Shown one piece after another: positions 47,990 to 58,855 of a stretch of 64,000 bases of DNA (positions are counted from its first letter, which is position 1; every line of letters begins with the position of its first letter). Origin of the DNA: Phocoena phocoena (Eukaryota > Chordata > Mammalia > Artiodactyla > Phocoenidae). The DNA lies in NCBI RefSeq assembly GCF_963924675.1, contig NC_089222.1:113351316-113415315 (forward strand), in the 5' to 3' direction. The position numbers and the translations under genes were made by a program. The notes under the pieces were generated by a model. That model was not told the origin of the DNA. It made no database searches and worked only from the letters and a program-made list of their open reading frames with translations.

Positions 47990-48198
47990 GGCTTCCCCAG
48001 TGGTGCAGTGGTCGGGAGTCCACCTGCCGATGCAGGGGACGCGGGTTCGTGCCCCGGTCCGGGAGGATCCCACATGCCGCAGAACGGCTGGGCCCGTGGG
48101 CCGTGGGCGCTGAGCCTGCGCATCTGGAGCCTGTGCTCCGCAGCGGGAGAGGCCACAGCAGTGAGAAACCCTCATACCACAAGAAAACAAACTAAGAA
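47990..48198 (+). mobile_element. CHR-2-type SINE, sense, with perfect 16-bp TSD
   Basis: The head GGCTTCCCCAGTGGTGCAG begins at 47990. The A-box-like TGGTGCAGTGG is at 48001-48011 and the B-box-like GGTTCGTGCCC at 48044-48054. The body is CG-rich and the tail short and A-rich. AAAACTATTCTTTCAG is perfectly repeated at 47974-47989 and 48199-48214. The perfect TSD makes it one of the youngest insertions here. Confidence 0.97.
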
Positions 48199-48214
48199 AA
48201 AACTATTCTTTCAG

Positions 48215-51200
48215 TCTGAACCAATCTTTATTTTTAAAATTTTGCTATTCTTATCCTATTTTTTATTTTTGAAATTAATTTGCTTGGCTGTCAGAACTGA
48301 ATTACTAGGATCTCCAGCCCTTTAAAACCTATGTTCCATTTTTAGAGCTCTGTGTTTAAAACAAACATTGTATGAATATTTAGTACATTTTAAAAACTTA
48401 CTGAATGTAATTATATTACCAAAATGTCACAGCCATTTTCCATCACCAGTTCCAGAGTCCAACCAAATCGGCTCTTAATCTACTTTCTCAGTTATTTCCC
48501 TATTGCTCTTTATCCATCATCACCTCTCTCTTGCCCACTCTACCTACCTACCTATGTAATCTAAAGCAACTATTATTTAACAAGTGGATCATACAATTGA
48601 AGACTAAGATGTATTTACTACATGAAGAAAAGAAACCAAATAGTGAGAAAACTGATTTGTTGGGCCTAAGTATTGCACAGATACTTCGAATGAAAACCAC
48701 TAAAATTTGATTCTTTGCTCAAAACTAGGTATACATTGATTACCTACATTTGAACATTGCTTAAGAAAAAAGCTCCTTTCTAGGAGATATGACAGGGGAA
48801 GGTATTTTAAAAGTAGTGAAAAGAAGGAACAGAACCTTATTTGCAAGGAGACTTTCTGTTATTAATCTCCCAGCATAGGAAACACAGACTACTATATTTG
48901 CTATTATTTAATGCTAAAATATATATTTTGCAATCCCTTCCTTCTTAGAAGATCTTGCTATTGTATTCATCTCTCTTTTCTTTTAAATAAAAATGTTTGT
49001 TCTTAATTTCTATTGTAGCTTTATCTACTTTTATGTGTCCAACATAATGCCATATGAAAGTAGACTTAGTATTCACTAAATGAGCAATTGACCCTTAACT
49101 TTAATACTAGCTTTTGTACAGGCAGAGGTTGGTCTAGGACAAAAGCAAATAACATTAAAATTTAACTGAATTTAACAGCCTAAGAACTATGGTATATAAA
49201 TAGAACATAGTTAAAGTTATTTTATTATGCAAGTCCTAAAGGAGTCCTTAAAACAGACTAAATGAGTGGCTTTTAAATATGTTAGAATTTGATTAGTACA
49301 AAGTTCCCTCTAAATTATAGTTTGAAGGGCAAACCACATCTGACTATTAGCCTTGCTATAACAAACATACAGAAAATTGATTGGATGTTTATCCCCCAAT
49401 ATGTATAAGTGGTGTTTTAGATATCTACATCAATATTCATTTGTTTGTTTGCTGTAGCTAAAAATTATCTGATAGTTTATAAGCATTTTAGGTAAGTTTA
49501 CATTTTTTCTCATTTTTTGAAAAAATACTTGAAGCTTTTATTCACAGATTTTGTAGGAAAATAGGTAACAATATGCTTAAGAATTTAGTACTTGAATAAA
49601 CACAATGTTTATTAACATTTTCTCTAATCTCAAGGTACTATAACAGATTCTTACCCAATTTCTCTTTTGTTTTGTTGTTAGTGCTTTCATCTTTTGCCAA
49701 AGTATTTCACTTCTACATTTTTATTGTCAACTTTTATCTTACTTGCTTTATAATCCTGTTTGATATAGAGTAAACTATCCTCCTCCATGCCTCTTTTTCT
49801 TGCCAATTTTTATTAGAATTCTACATATTACGAACATTCCATTCATGGTGATTGTCTTACCAAAATTATGGTACCATGAAGTTCTCATCTCTTCTACTAA
49901 GTATCAAATTAATTCACCTTTTCTAATTTCCTTATTTTTTCTCAAGTTTACTATCTCATACACATTTATTTTTAACTTTTGAGTTGTACTTTCTTTACCT
50001 GATTTAGCAATTAATCCAAATTAGTATATAAACTGCATATGTAAACATAACCTCTTGCAACTTTCTACATTAGTTAGAAGGCATTTTAGCACAATTATTT
50101 AATATATCATAGCATCCTAATTAGCAATTAGTATACATATTGCTGATTTACACCCGAAAAAATGCCCATTTAACCACATTCTTACTTTTATATTTCTACT
50201 TTCAAAGTATAGTTTATATGTCTGCTAATATTCCTTTTCATCTGTCAAAAATCAGACACGAATGAATGTTCTATTTAAAGTAGACAAATGAATTATTCTC
50301 TATGGCTTTGGAATTTTTTAACCTATACATATTTCAAAATTATTAAAGACACAAAGAATTGTTTAAAATAGCTTGACTAGTAGCTGAATGTCATTAGAGC
50401 TCATTAAATTTTACCTAATGGTATACTATTACATGTTTACCAATTTAAATTTAGAAAGTAAGCTGATTATAGTAATGGCATACAGGAATATGCCAGGTGT
50501 GTTTTGCTTTCCAACTTTTATAGATGTTCACATTAGCCACAATAAGATATTGTCATCATGATCCAAGGGCATAATGGAAATCAGTTTTTGACAGAGCGTA
50601 TATTGTCCTTGAAAACTGCACCAACCAAAAGAGGAATCCAACACTACTTCAGATAGTAAAGAATAGATCAAGGATATTCCTACATATCTGAGGATGAAAA
50701 CTGTTGTGACATCAATATTATTGTTTAAAATAATTATTACCCTAGTATCCAATAAGGTAAAATATTTTCAATAGTTATAAATATATATTATATACAATCA
50801 TATATATTATCTGTTTCATAACATATAAGGATAACTGGGATAAACACCAGTAACTCATTGAAGAGATGTAGAATATATTTTTTCCTGAAAAACTAATAAG
50901 TTGAATTTATGATTCTAGTTACCTTGCTGTATATTTGCTTCAGGCTTTTATGTAGAAAGTGAGAACCGATCAAACAATTTTATGCTAAATGTGTTAATAG
51001 GCTTGTTTTTATTTATTTATTTTCTTTTATGCACTATCATATTTGTCCACTATTCAACTTCTCTATTAAATTATAGTCATAGATAAATTGCATTAATTTT
51101 GTACAAACTCTGCCTGAATAAAACACATATTTTCTCAGTTCTAAAAAAGATATTCATTAAATGCAGAACTTTCAATTTGCACTGAGACTGCAAACGATTA

Positions 51201-52989
51201 TTTTTTCAAGTCCACTTGTAGCAAGAACTTGAAAGACCAATAATATACTTGTTTTTAAAAAAGAATTGACTATCAGTCATCTCCATTCAACTTTGCCTGG
51301 TCATTGTGCTTTCCTTACTAGACCAAATAACAGCCTTTTTTTCTTTTACAGATAGTGAGTCCTTTAAACTCTTATACCGAATACAGTAATATCTTGATAT
51401 TTTTATGTTAACTCTACTGTAAATTGAAAATTTCTTAACCTGGGCTAAAGTGATTGTAATAACTCTGTGTAAAATGTCATTTCAAAAGACTATTCCAGAG
51501 ACATAATAGTAATGGGGAAATGCAGCAAATTGACTCTGATGTAATGCCAATTGATCATGTCTTTTCACTCTGAATTAGTGGTCACGGATGTTTCAAATAT
51601 ATATGTTTGATGAAAACTTTGGAAATACACCTAACAATGCTGGATTTTCTAACCGCTGAAGGAAACTCTTCTTTTACATCTCAGTCCTGTAAGAGTTAAG
51701 TCTGTTCCCTACAAGGATGTAATCTGTAAGGTAGGTCTGGAAAGCAGCAAAAGCAACCTGGACTTGAAGTAACACTTCTGTTGTCAAGGGTTACTGATGG
51801 GGGGAAGGGAAGAGGCTACAAGGGGAAGGAGTTATGGAAATGAAGAAGGATCGTAGCACACACTACATAAATTCAAATGCTATACATGTGTTTGGAATAA
51901 GATCTCAATTCTGTTGTATTTTTGCATTTTGTGTTTTCATTTATTTACTTTACACATGGCTGGTGAATTTATGAGTTGGTTGCTACTGACCTTATTCAGT
52001 GTATCACTTTCTAACAGCATTGAGCTGTAAATTACAGACATAATTTTGTAATTAAATTTACATTACTATTTACATCTAAAACCCAATAAAATTACGTTAT
52101 TTCCTAAGTTGTAATATCAGCAAATATCTTAGATGGAACTTGGTGGAGAGTCTGTGTCATTTCAGGCAGGATTTCTTGCCTTCCACAAAATTAAAGGTCA
52201 GGGAAAAGCACGCTTAAGGGCTTTAGATTTATATATATTAAGATTCAGCTATTAATATTCTAATTTTTAAGATAACTACCTTTAATGATGATGTACTGGA
52301 GGGTTTTTTGCACAACATTACAATATTTCAAAATTGCCAGTCACCACAGGCCTGCCTCACTTTAAATCTCCTTGTGCCAATTTGCATCACTAATGGGCTT
52401 GCAAAGAGAGAAACTGTAAAAAGAAAATGTGGCAATGAATAGTGAATGCTTGACATATTGTGACATCAATATCTTTATGCTGATTTATATTTTTGTGTCA
52501 ATACTCACTAATAAAATATTTCTAAATTTCCTATTTTGCAAAATAAAAAAAGATGTCCATGGCATCGTCATGGATGGCATTTTTTTTCAGTAGTCTTTAA
52601 AAAATATATCCCAAATATCTTAACGTTCATATTTTAGCTTCTGCCATTTTAACCTGTTTATTTTGAGTAGTCATGCACTTTCAAGAATAAAATTAGATGC
52701 TATTTTATTTAAGTGAAAGGCAGAAGTATCTGACTATATAAATATTTCCTGGATTTACATCCGAATAATGCATAACAGAAAAAAAAAAGAGGGTTTTCCT
52801 GCCAAATGTATCTGTGTGGATTTTCCCCAGAAAATGTTCTTTCAAAAAGCCTTTGTATGTTCAAAGCCAATCCACACAGGCAATTAAAAGCAAATATGAA
52901 ATGATAGATCACATGACATGAGTTTAAATGTGAGGGGTTTTTTTCCTCCGTTAAACATCGCAGCAGGCATTACAATACCAGAGGTAACG
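48215..52989. other. Repeat-poor AT-rich sequence upstream of the CpG island
   Basis: I recognise no SINE, L1, MIR, L2 or LTR across this stretch. Frames are short (for example 49800-49982 and 50528-50752) and without domains. Segment 52120-52480, with 'CAATTTGCATCACTAATGGGC' and several non-AT-rich words, looks like single-copy sequence and is a candidate for conserved non-coding DNA upstream of the promoter; that is inference only. Confidence 0.5.
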
Positions 52990-53093
52990 AGTCAATTAAA
53001 TCCATTTTCCCCTCTGCGCCTCCGGAGCTGCGTGCGTAGTGTTGCTGCGTAGTTTAGCGCCAGAGCAGTAGGACCCAGGGGCCTCCGCAGCCA

Positions 53094-53126
53094 CCAATAG
53101 AAGCGCGCACTTGGACCTATTTGCAT
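53094..53126 (+). promoter_or_regulatory. CCAAT box and octamer motif
   Basis: CCAAT (53094-53098) and the POU/Oct octamer ATTTGCAT (53119-53126) lie 20 bases apart, upstream of the proposed exon body. The octamer is extended palindromically (TTGCATGCAA). Binding by POU factors and NF-Y is inferred from motifs. Confidence 0.55.
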
Positions 53127-53149
53127 GCAATGCCCTCTGCTCTGCTCAT

Positions 53150-53388
53150 TAATAGTAATACAGATAACGGGGTTGAAAGAATCCTCTACTGAAGAACGAC
53201 TGGATTCTTCCAGGGTGCTGATACTGAGAAGAAACCCGACTTCACTCTCTCCCTTCCCACTCTTATATTTGTAAGTCACAGACAGCTTTTGCTTGGTTGA
53301 ACTCGGAAGGTCTCCGTGCCCAGCAAAGTTGGAGAGCTGCGCCTGCACCGCGGAGCCGCTAGATTGCTGAAAACAGTCTTATCAAAGG
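53150..53388 (+). other. Putative untranslated first exon (3' edge at 53388)
   Basis: The segment ends in CAAAGG followed by GTAAGT at 53389-53394, a strong 5' splice site. Its 5' edge is unknown; a start between the octamer and about 53280 is likely. No long plus-strand frame with a good ATG context runs to the donor, so I read it as 5' UTR with the coding exons to the right, outside the window. The GC-rich final 60 bases and the single-copy nature support an exon. No gene name can be assigned. Confidence 0.55.
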
Positions 53389-53394
53389 GTAAGT
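53389..53394 (+). promoter_or_regulatory. Consensus 5' splice site
   Basis: AAAGG|GTAAGT matches the metazoan donor at all six intron positions. It sits in the CpG-rich, repeat-free block. Confidence 0.6.
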
Positions 53395-54229
53395 CTCCCA
53401 AATGGTGGCAAAGATAGTGACAGCCGGCTTTCGAATTGTCTAGAGGCACACGCTCGGTTTCATAGCGGTGGTGATTGGAGTGCAGAATGGGTGCGGAAAG
53501 CACTCTGCAGTTTGTCCAGAAATTGTGACTAGTGCACCGGGATGTTTGTGGGTAGAATCAAAAACCTTCAGGCTAAATCGGAAATTGCAGCCGTTCGCTC
53601 GGCGGGATTCAACAAGTTTCCCTGTAGGAGTGAGATGTTTATTTATTTCCTTGCAAGTTGTGCTGAATGTCCCTTCAGAGTGGGCTTGAGCCTGCTTCAC
53701 AAAGAAGTTTCCGGGATTTGTGTCTGTTGTGTGTGGTTGAGTTAATCCTTGTTGGGGGAGGTTACGTCGCGCATTTGGGCTTCCCAGGGACATACAGAAG
53801 AGCTGCCTCTTAGGATGCTCTTAGCATCAGCGGCCTGCTGGGTTGGTGCTGGGCAACTTTGCCGCGTAATCTCGGTGTCTCTGACCGCACCGCGGTTCAT
53901 GATTGGGGACTGGGGTGCAGAAACCACCAGGTCCAAGACCATTTGAGCTCCCAAACTTTGAAAGCATTTTCCAAGAAGGAGGATGAGAATGGGGGCTTTG
54001 AAAATCAGCATTACTAGGTGAATTTTGGTTAAACTCTTCGTGATATGTAGTGGGGTCTTTCAAGACCTGTGTTTTCAATCTGCAGTTTTTTGCCTGGAAA
54101 TGGAGTGCTGATGTGGAGGAGATGGAGGCTTAAAGCTAAGAGAGGGGGAACTTTTTCTGAGGGGGACAAGAGGATGAAGCGCAGATAGATGAATGAACAA
54201 GGTGCGTCCCATCTTTCACACACAAAAAC

Positions 54230-54660
54230 CACACGCGTGGGGACGTGTCAGGAAGCGCTCTAGTTGGTAGCGTTTAACTGTAAAACGTATTGCAGTGAGG
54301 TCCAGGTGCCTCTGCATTACGGATGAAGCGCTGTGCCCTTCTCGGTCCTTCTCCCTGCCCCCTCTTCTCTCCCGGTCTCCTCCCGCCTGCAGCTCGGGGG
54401 TTGGCGCGGATGCGGCGGGCGCATGGCTCAGCCCCGCAGCACTGCGGACACAATGGGAAGAGGCGGGCAGAGCTCTGCGGGCGGGTGGAGAGGGAGCTCG
54501 GCGTGGCAAGCCGGCTGCCGCTCCGCAGGGGGTTACGGCGCTGCAGAGGTTGCGCCCAGCAGCCACGGGCCACAAGGTCCCCGAGGGGCCGGAGCTGGAC
54601 GCGCGCGCCTGGCCGCAGAGGTCCCGGGTTATCTATCCTTACAGGGGCCACAGGTGGGAT
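54230..54660. promoter_or_regulatory. Densest CpG cluster, possible second promoter
   Basis: CG dinucleotides are most frequent here (for example GGATGCGGCGGGCGCATGG near 54408). Long frames are open on both strands because stops are rare in such composition (127, 136 and 109 codons plus; 119 and 125 codons minus). None has a domain I know. 'TTACAG|GGGCCACAG|GTGGGA' near 54637-54655 looks like a tiny exon flanked by splice-like sites, but I would not call it. Confidence 0.5.
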
Positions 54661-54690
54661 AGGCAGACGGAATGCTAAAGCATCTCATTC

Positions 54691-56526
54691 CAGCCCCGGG
54701 TCAGAGCTGCAGCCGCCAACCGAAAATCCCTAGGGTGCACCCCAAGCTTCCGAGAGGACTTGTACCCTAAGGGGAAAGAGGGCAAAGAGGAAAGAAGGGA
54801 AACGCTAATGAGGCTGCGAGAAGAGAACGGCAGCAAGTGATTTGGGCCATTTCTGGTCATCGGCCAGGCTTTTCTTGGCCCTTTTAAGTGGGCTGCTTTA
54901 GATGCGGCTTTGAAATGCGCTTCCTAACCTCTCTGCGGCACGGAAGGGGCAGGCTTCCAGACGCGGGAGCTCACTGGAGACTCCTTCTAGAGATGAAGGA
55001 AGGAGGTGGCAGGGCAGGGGGGCTTCATTTGGCAGTGTCATTTAACCCTGACCTCAGCACCTCCCACCCTTTCACGCCCCCACCGGGGAGTGCCCTGACC
55101 TTGTAAATTCCTCTGGGTCATCTGTCCTGTTTCTTTTTAAGTGATTGTACCAGGCTGTGTGTTAGGAAGGGCTGTGAAGAGATGGTTTGTGTATTTCCAA
55201 ATAGTGGTGGGAGATTGTTTAATTCAAGGTGGATTGCCAACCCCCGCTGAACACTTGGAGGAAGGGGCATAGATTAAGGACCCTAAGGAATGGTCCACAT
55301 GGGGATGTTGGTTGCTCGAAGGGGATCTTTCAGAGGAAATATACTCCTCAGAGCACATGGGATAAGACAATAATATTTCATTACATTTGTGCCCGTCATT
55401 GTGGTTGTTTGGCAAGTAGGATGTAATAGTAAACAAAATATTGTGAGAATCCACCTATTTATTAGGCAGCCAACTAGAAGCCTGGCAGCTAGGCTTTCAG
55501 ACCCAAACTGGATGCTCCTAGCACCGAGTATTTTGAGACTTAGTTTTCCACCCATATCCCGGTATCTCCTCTTTATCTTGAGGAGGAACTTGTAGTTCTT
55601 TTGAAAGCGTTCTGGGAGGCATACAGCATGTTGAGTTTATTAAGGGGTTTATTAAAGGATCCACTGGTGTTCCATCAACCCCTTTCCTTCCTCTCCCAAA
55701 ACAGAAGAAATACCAAAATCATCAATAGCAGCAACCCAGAACAAATGTCTAGTTAGTAGGAGGACTTTGTTTCTTAGGCATCTAGCTTCTTCCCATAAGA
55801 AAGGGAAAGGGTGAAACTGAGGAGTAAGTAGGGAGTTAGGGCATATCACTGCCATAGATTTTGGACTGCCTTTAACCTTTCTCCACATATCAATTTTGCT
55901 CCATGAGTCTTCCAGTTTACCCTTGTATAATCTGCAGAACTGAAGCACAATGACACAGCTGCAGATCCCTGATGGAAGCTTGCTTCAGAAAACAGCTGTT
56001 AATCATGTTTACTCTATTTTCCCACTTACTTCCTTTTACTTCCCTTCCCTTCCCTTGTCCTTGAACCAGTGTTATCATCTTCTAGGCTGTATCCTGCGAA
56101 GGGTTAGTAATTTCCAGTGATCCAGCACCTGTGCTGAGTGTGGGGTTGGGGGGAGAGACTCACAGCTGCCCAGAAAGTCCTGTAGGTTTAAAGCTGACTT
56201 TCTCTTACCCTGTACTGTACAAAATAAAGAAAAATACCCTAATATCTCCCCAAAGAGAATATTGTTGGTCTATATAGTTCTTTTATTTTAAATTATAAGA
56301 TTCAATTCAGATACAAATAACATTGATCAGAAATGAAAGGGAAGCTATGCACTTGCATGCAACATTTGGAAACTAATGTTATACTCAACTGTGAGATCGC
56401 ACCTTTTGGCATTATCTATACTTGGTACATTAGGAGCTATTTTTATTTAAGCAAGGTTTAATATGTTACTTACATTATGAGGCTGAGCAACTCAAAACAC
56501 TGCAAGATGTGAATTTTAAAAGAAAA
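54691..56526. other. Repeat-poor sequence, probable intron start
   Basis: CpG density falls and no repeat is recognised to 56526. If the gene runs rightward this is intron 1. Frames such as 55652-55948 minus (98 codons) show no domain. Confidence 0.45.
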
Positions 56527-56539
56527 AAGCAAGACAGCA

Positions 56540-56746
56540 GGGGCTTCCCTGGTGGTGCAGTGGTTGAGAGTCCGCCTGCCATTGCAGGGGACGCGGGTTC
56601 GTGCCCCGGTCCGGGGGGATCCCACATGCCGCGGAGCGGCTGGGCCCGTGAGCCATGGCCGCTGAGCCTGCGCGTCTGGAGCCTGTGCTCCACAACGGGA
56701 GAGGCCACAACAGTGAGAGGCCCGCATACCGCAAAAAAAAAAAAAG
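56540..56746 (+). mobile_element. CHR-2-type SINE, sense, with perfect 13-bp TSD
   Basis: The head GGGGCTTCCCTGGTGGTGCAG is followed by the A-box-like TGGTGCAGTGG (56553-56563), the B-box-like GGTTCGTGCCC (56596-56606), a CG-rich body and an A13 tail (56733-56745). AAGCAAGACAGCA is perfectly repeated at 56527-56539 and 56747-56759. It is young and intact. Confidence 0.97.
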
Positions 56747-56759
56747 AAGCAAGACAGCA

Positions 56760-57149
56760 AAGCCAGCCCTTGGCAGCTTGATAAATGAGCAGGTGCAATG
56801 CCCCATTTGGGGTGGGGTTCCATCCAATCCACTAGAGAATGGGCACCTCCTTATCATCCAGGAAACTCAACTGATTTTTCTCTTTCTCTGAGATCTGTGA
56901 GCTCAGAAACAAAAACATAATAGCATATAGTAGGCTAGAATTATGACCTGGTCACATTATCATTTATCTCTCTAAACTTGCTATTGAGGGAGCAGTAGTA
57001 TTGTTGATGCATTCATGTTTATACCTAAAATATATGCTATAGGGACCAGCCAATTATCCTAATTCTATAGGAAATAAAGGTCCTAGAAGAGTAACTGGGG
57101 AAAACTGTAGTAACTGGGGAAAACTGTCTAGTGTTAGACACCCTAGTTG
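56760..57149. other. Intergenic or intronic sequence with 19-bp duplication
   Basis: No gene or named repeat is seen apart from the duplication at 57090-57127. Confidence 0.5.
57090..57127 (+). repeat. Perfect 19-bp tandem duplication
   Basis: AGTAACTGGGGAAAACTGT occurs at 57090-57108 and 57109-57127 without a mismatch, so it is probably recent and possibly polymorphic. Confidence 0.95.
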
Positions 57150-57295
57150 CAATAGATATTTCATTCAATCCTCACATCACGCTTTTGAAATAGACTATTA
57201 GATTTCTTTAACTTATGAAGAGACTGAATCTCAGAGAGGATAAGCAAAATATACATAACCATTCAGCAAATAAGGGGCAGATTCACCATTGGAAA
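57150..57295 (-). mobile_element. MIR SINE fragment, antisense
   Basis: 'TTCATTCAATCCTCACATCACGC', 'TTATGAAGAGACTGAATCTCAGAGAGG' and 'ACCATTCAGCAAATAAGGGGCAG' are the reverse MIR words in order. Confidence 0.75.
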
Positions 57296-57689
57296 CAAGC
57301 TCTTTTTCATGATATAGTACATGATTTTCCTGCATGTCATGGACCTATTTTTCCCTCATATTTAAATAAAAAGTTATTATTTTTTGAATTTTGTTTCAGA
57401 AGTCATAATTTCTGAACCTCTTAAATATCTTTTTCTTGTCCAAACCACTCTTTGCATTTCCCCCAGACCAATCTTCTGTAAACAGCAACTTTCCAAGGAT
57501 GTCATAGCCATAACTTCTTTAGTAAGAAAGCTCCACCTCTACCCCCCACCCCAACTGTATCATCATCTTTTGAGGTCAGAGAAGAGGGGTGAAATGGGGC
57601 CTTCATCATTTGCTTTGAAATGTGGACAGATATGGCCAAGCAGTCTGGGAAGAATCCATCAAGTTATTTTCAGATTGAAAATTGTACAC

Positions 57690-57990
57690 CTCCACTTTTA
57701 CCTTTCTGTACACATGGCTTCTCTGATCTGGAAGAGCCTCCCCTTGGCCAAACCCTGTTCACTTGTAAGAAGGTTCATGCTTCTCCTCCACCATGAAATT
57801 TCTCTGTCTATTCCAATCCTCATAGTTTTTACACACCTCTGAAATTCCCAATGAATTACAACGTCTGCCATCTAATTTGGTTTTAATTTATATTATATAT
57901 TTTACATAAATTATCTGTCAACTATAATTTTCTATTTGCTAATTATATTACTAAATTTAGCCCTTATTGTCTTCTCATTCTGTTCAGTCA
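57690..57990 (+). mobile_element. Probable L2 LINE fragment
   Basis: 'CTCTGATCTGGAAGAGCCTCCCCTTGGCC' and 'CTTCTCCTCCACCATGAAATTTC' fit the L2 3' region (carboxy end of its ORF2 and 3' UTR). The 152-codon frame 57384-57842 overlaps it and is not a host gene. Confidence 0.5.
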
Positions 57991-58329
57991 CCCCAGATGG
58001 TGTGATGCAAATCTAGTGTTTCAATAATGAAATCTAAATTTTATATCTTTATTCCATGTGTTGCTCCTGATTGCCACATTTATATTGCCAGGGAGCTACT
58101 TGACATCTCCACGTAGAGATGAATTACAAATATTTTAAAGGAAAATATAGTAAAAGAAATCATTTGAAGCCACATGCGTTATCCTTCCTGCCAAACTTGC
58201 TCTTCTACTTGAATTTCCAATTCATCAATAGCACATCATGTATCCCGAAAAATTCATCTTTGACGCATCCCTCTGTCGTATCCACTACATTCAAGCAGTG
58301 AAAAAAATATGTACTGATGATTTTCTTTT
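57991..58329. other. Intergenic or intronic sequence
   Basis: No feature is recognised. Confidence 0.45.
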
Positions 58330-58855
58330 TCTTGAACCCAACATCTTCTTCCCACAGACAGACCTGCCCTCAAATCCTACTCATACTTCCTAGGATCAGC
58401 CTTCTAAGCTACCACCTCACCTCCATTCTTGCCCCACTTGAATCAGTATGTATTATGCCTGCAGAGTCATCTTTCTAGAGCACAAACAATGAAGTCCAAA
58501 CTCTTTATCATGTTATTTAAGGTACTCTATCATCTGGACCCAGAATTCCTCTCTTTTCAGCCTCCAGCTTTATCATTTGCTGTGAAAATCGACTTGCATT
58601 TTCTCACATATTCAGGATATGTCATTACTCTCTGCTTTTGTTTATGTTGGAACTTCTGCCCAGAATGTTTCTCACTTTCTTGATCCTTGGGTGATCTTTG
58701 AAAACACAAAACAGTTGTCACCTCTTCTGTGAAGACTTTCATGTTAAGCAAATCGATTTAAATATGTCTCTTTCTAATCCTTTCTTAATAATATCTCCAA
58801 AATTCCATTGCATTTGTTTATTTCATTTCCACCATGAGACTGAATTCCTCGAAGC
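58330..58855 (+). mobile_element. L2 LINE 3' fragment
   Basis: 'CCTGCAGAGTCATCTTTCTAGAGC', 'AAGTCCAAACTCTTTATCATG', 'TTCTGCCCAGAATGTTTCTC', 'GTCACCTCTTCTGTGAAGACTTTC' and 'ACCATGAGACTGAATTCCTCGAAG' follow the L2 3' order. It is old and non-coding; the overlapping short frames are read-through. Confidence 0.78.

Larger units (their letters stand above)
52990..54690 (+). promoter_or_regulatory. CpG-rich promoter region
   Basis: After tens of kb of AT-rich DNA, CG dinucleotides become dense at 53010-53110, 53330-53360, 53590-53610, 53760-53900 and above all 54280-54660. This is not an L1 5' UTR or SINE. CCAAT is at 53094-53098, the perfect octamer ATTTGCAT at 53119-53126, and a TATA-like TTATATTTG at about 53263-53271. 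A consensus splice donor at 53389 gives a rightward direction. Two CpG clusters about 1 kb apart could mean alternative start sites. The gene is not identified. Confidence 0.75.

Noticed and set aside
47990..48080. tRNA-Glu gene suggested by A-box and B-box sequences (also at 56540 and other sites)
   Set aside because: The boxes belong to CHR SINE heads with a SINE body, A-rich tail and TSD; the cloverleaf is not intact.
54637..54655. Nine-base micro-exon with flanking AG and GT
   Set aside because: Such short AG...GT pairs are common by chance and there is no branch-point or transcript evidence.
53440..54660. Several ORFs of 100-136 codons on both strands in the CpG block as possible genes
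   Set aside because: They overlap in multiple frames and strands, have no domain or signal, and reflect the low stop-codon rate of GC-rich DNA.
57384..57842. 152-codon plus-strand ORF as a small host gene
   Set aside because: Its right half overlaps L2-like sequence, it has no recognisable domain, and no start context or exon structure supports it.
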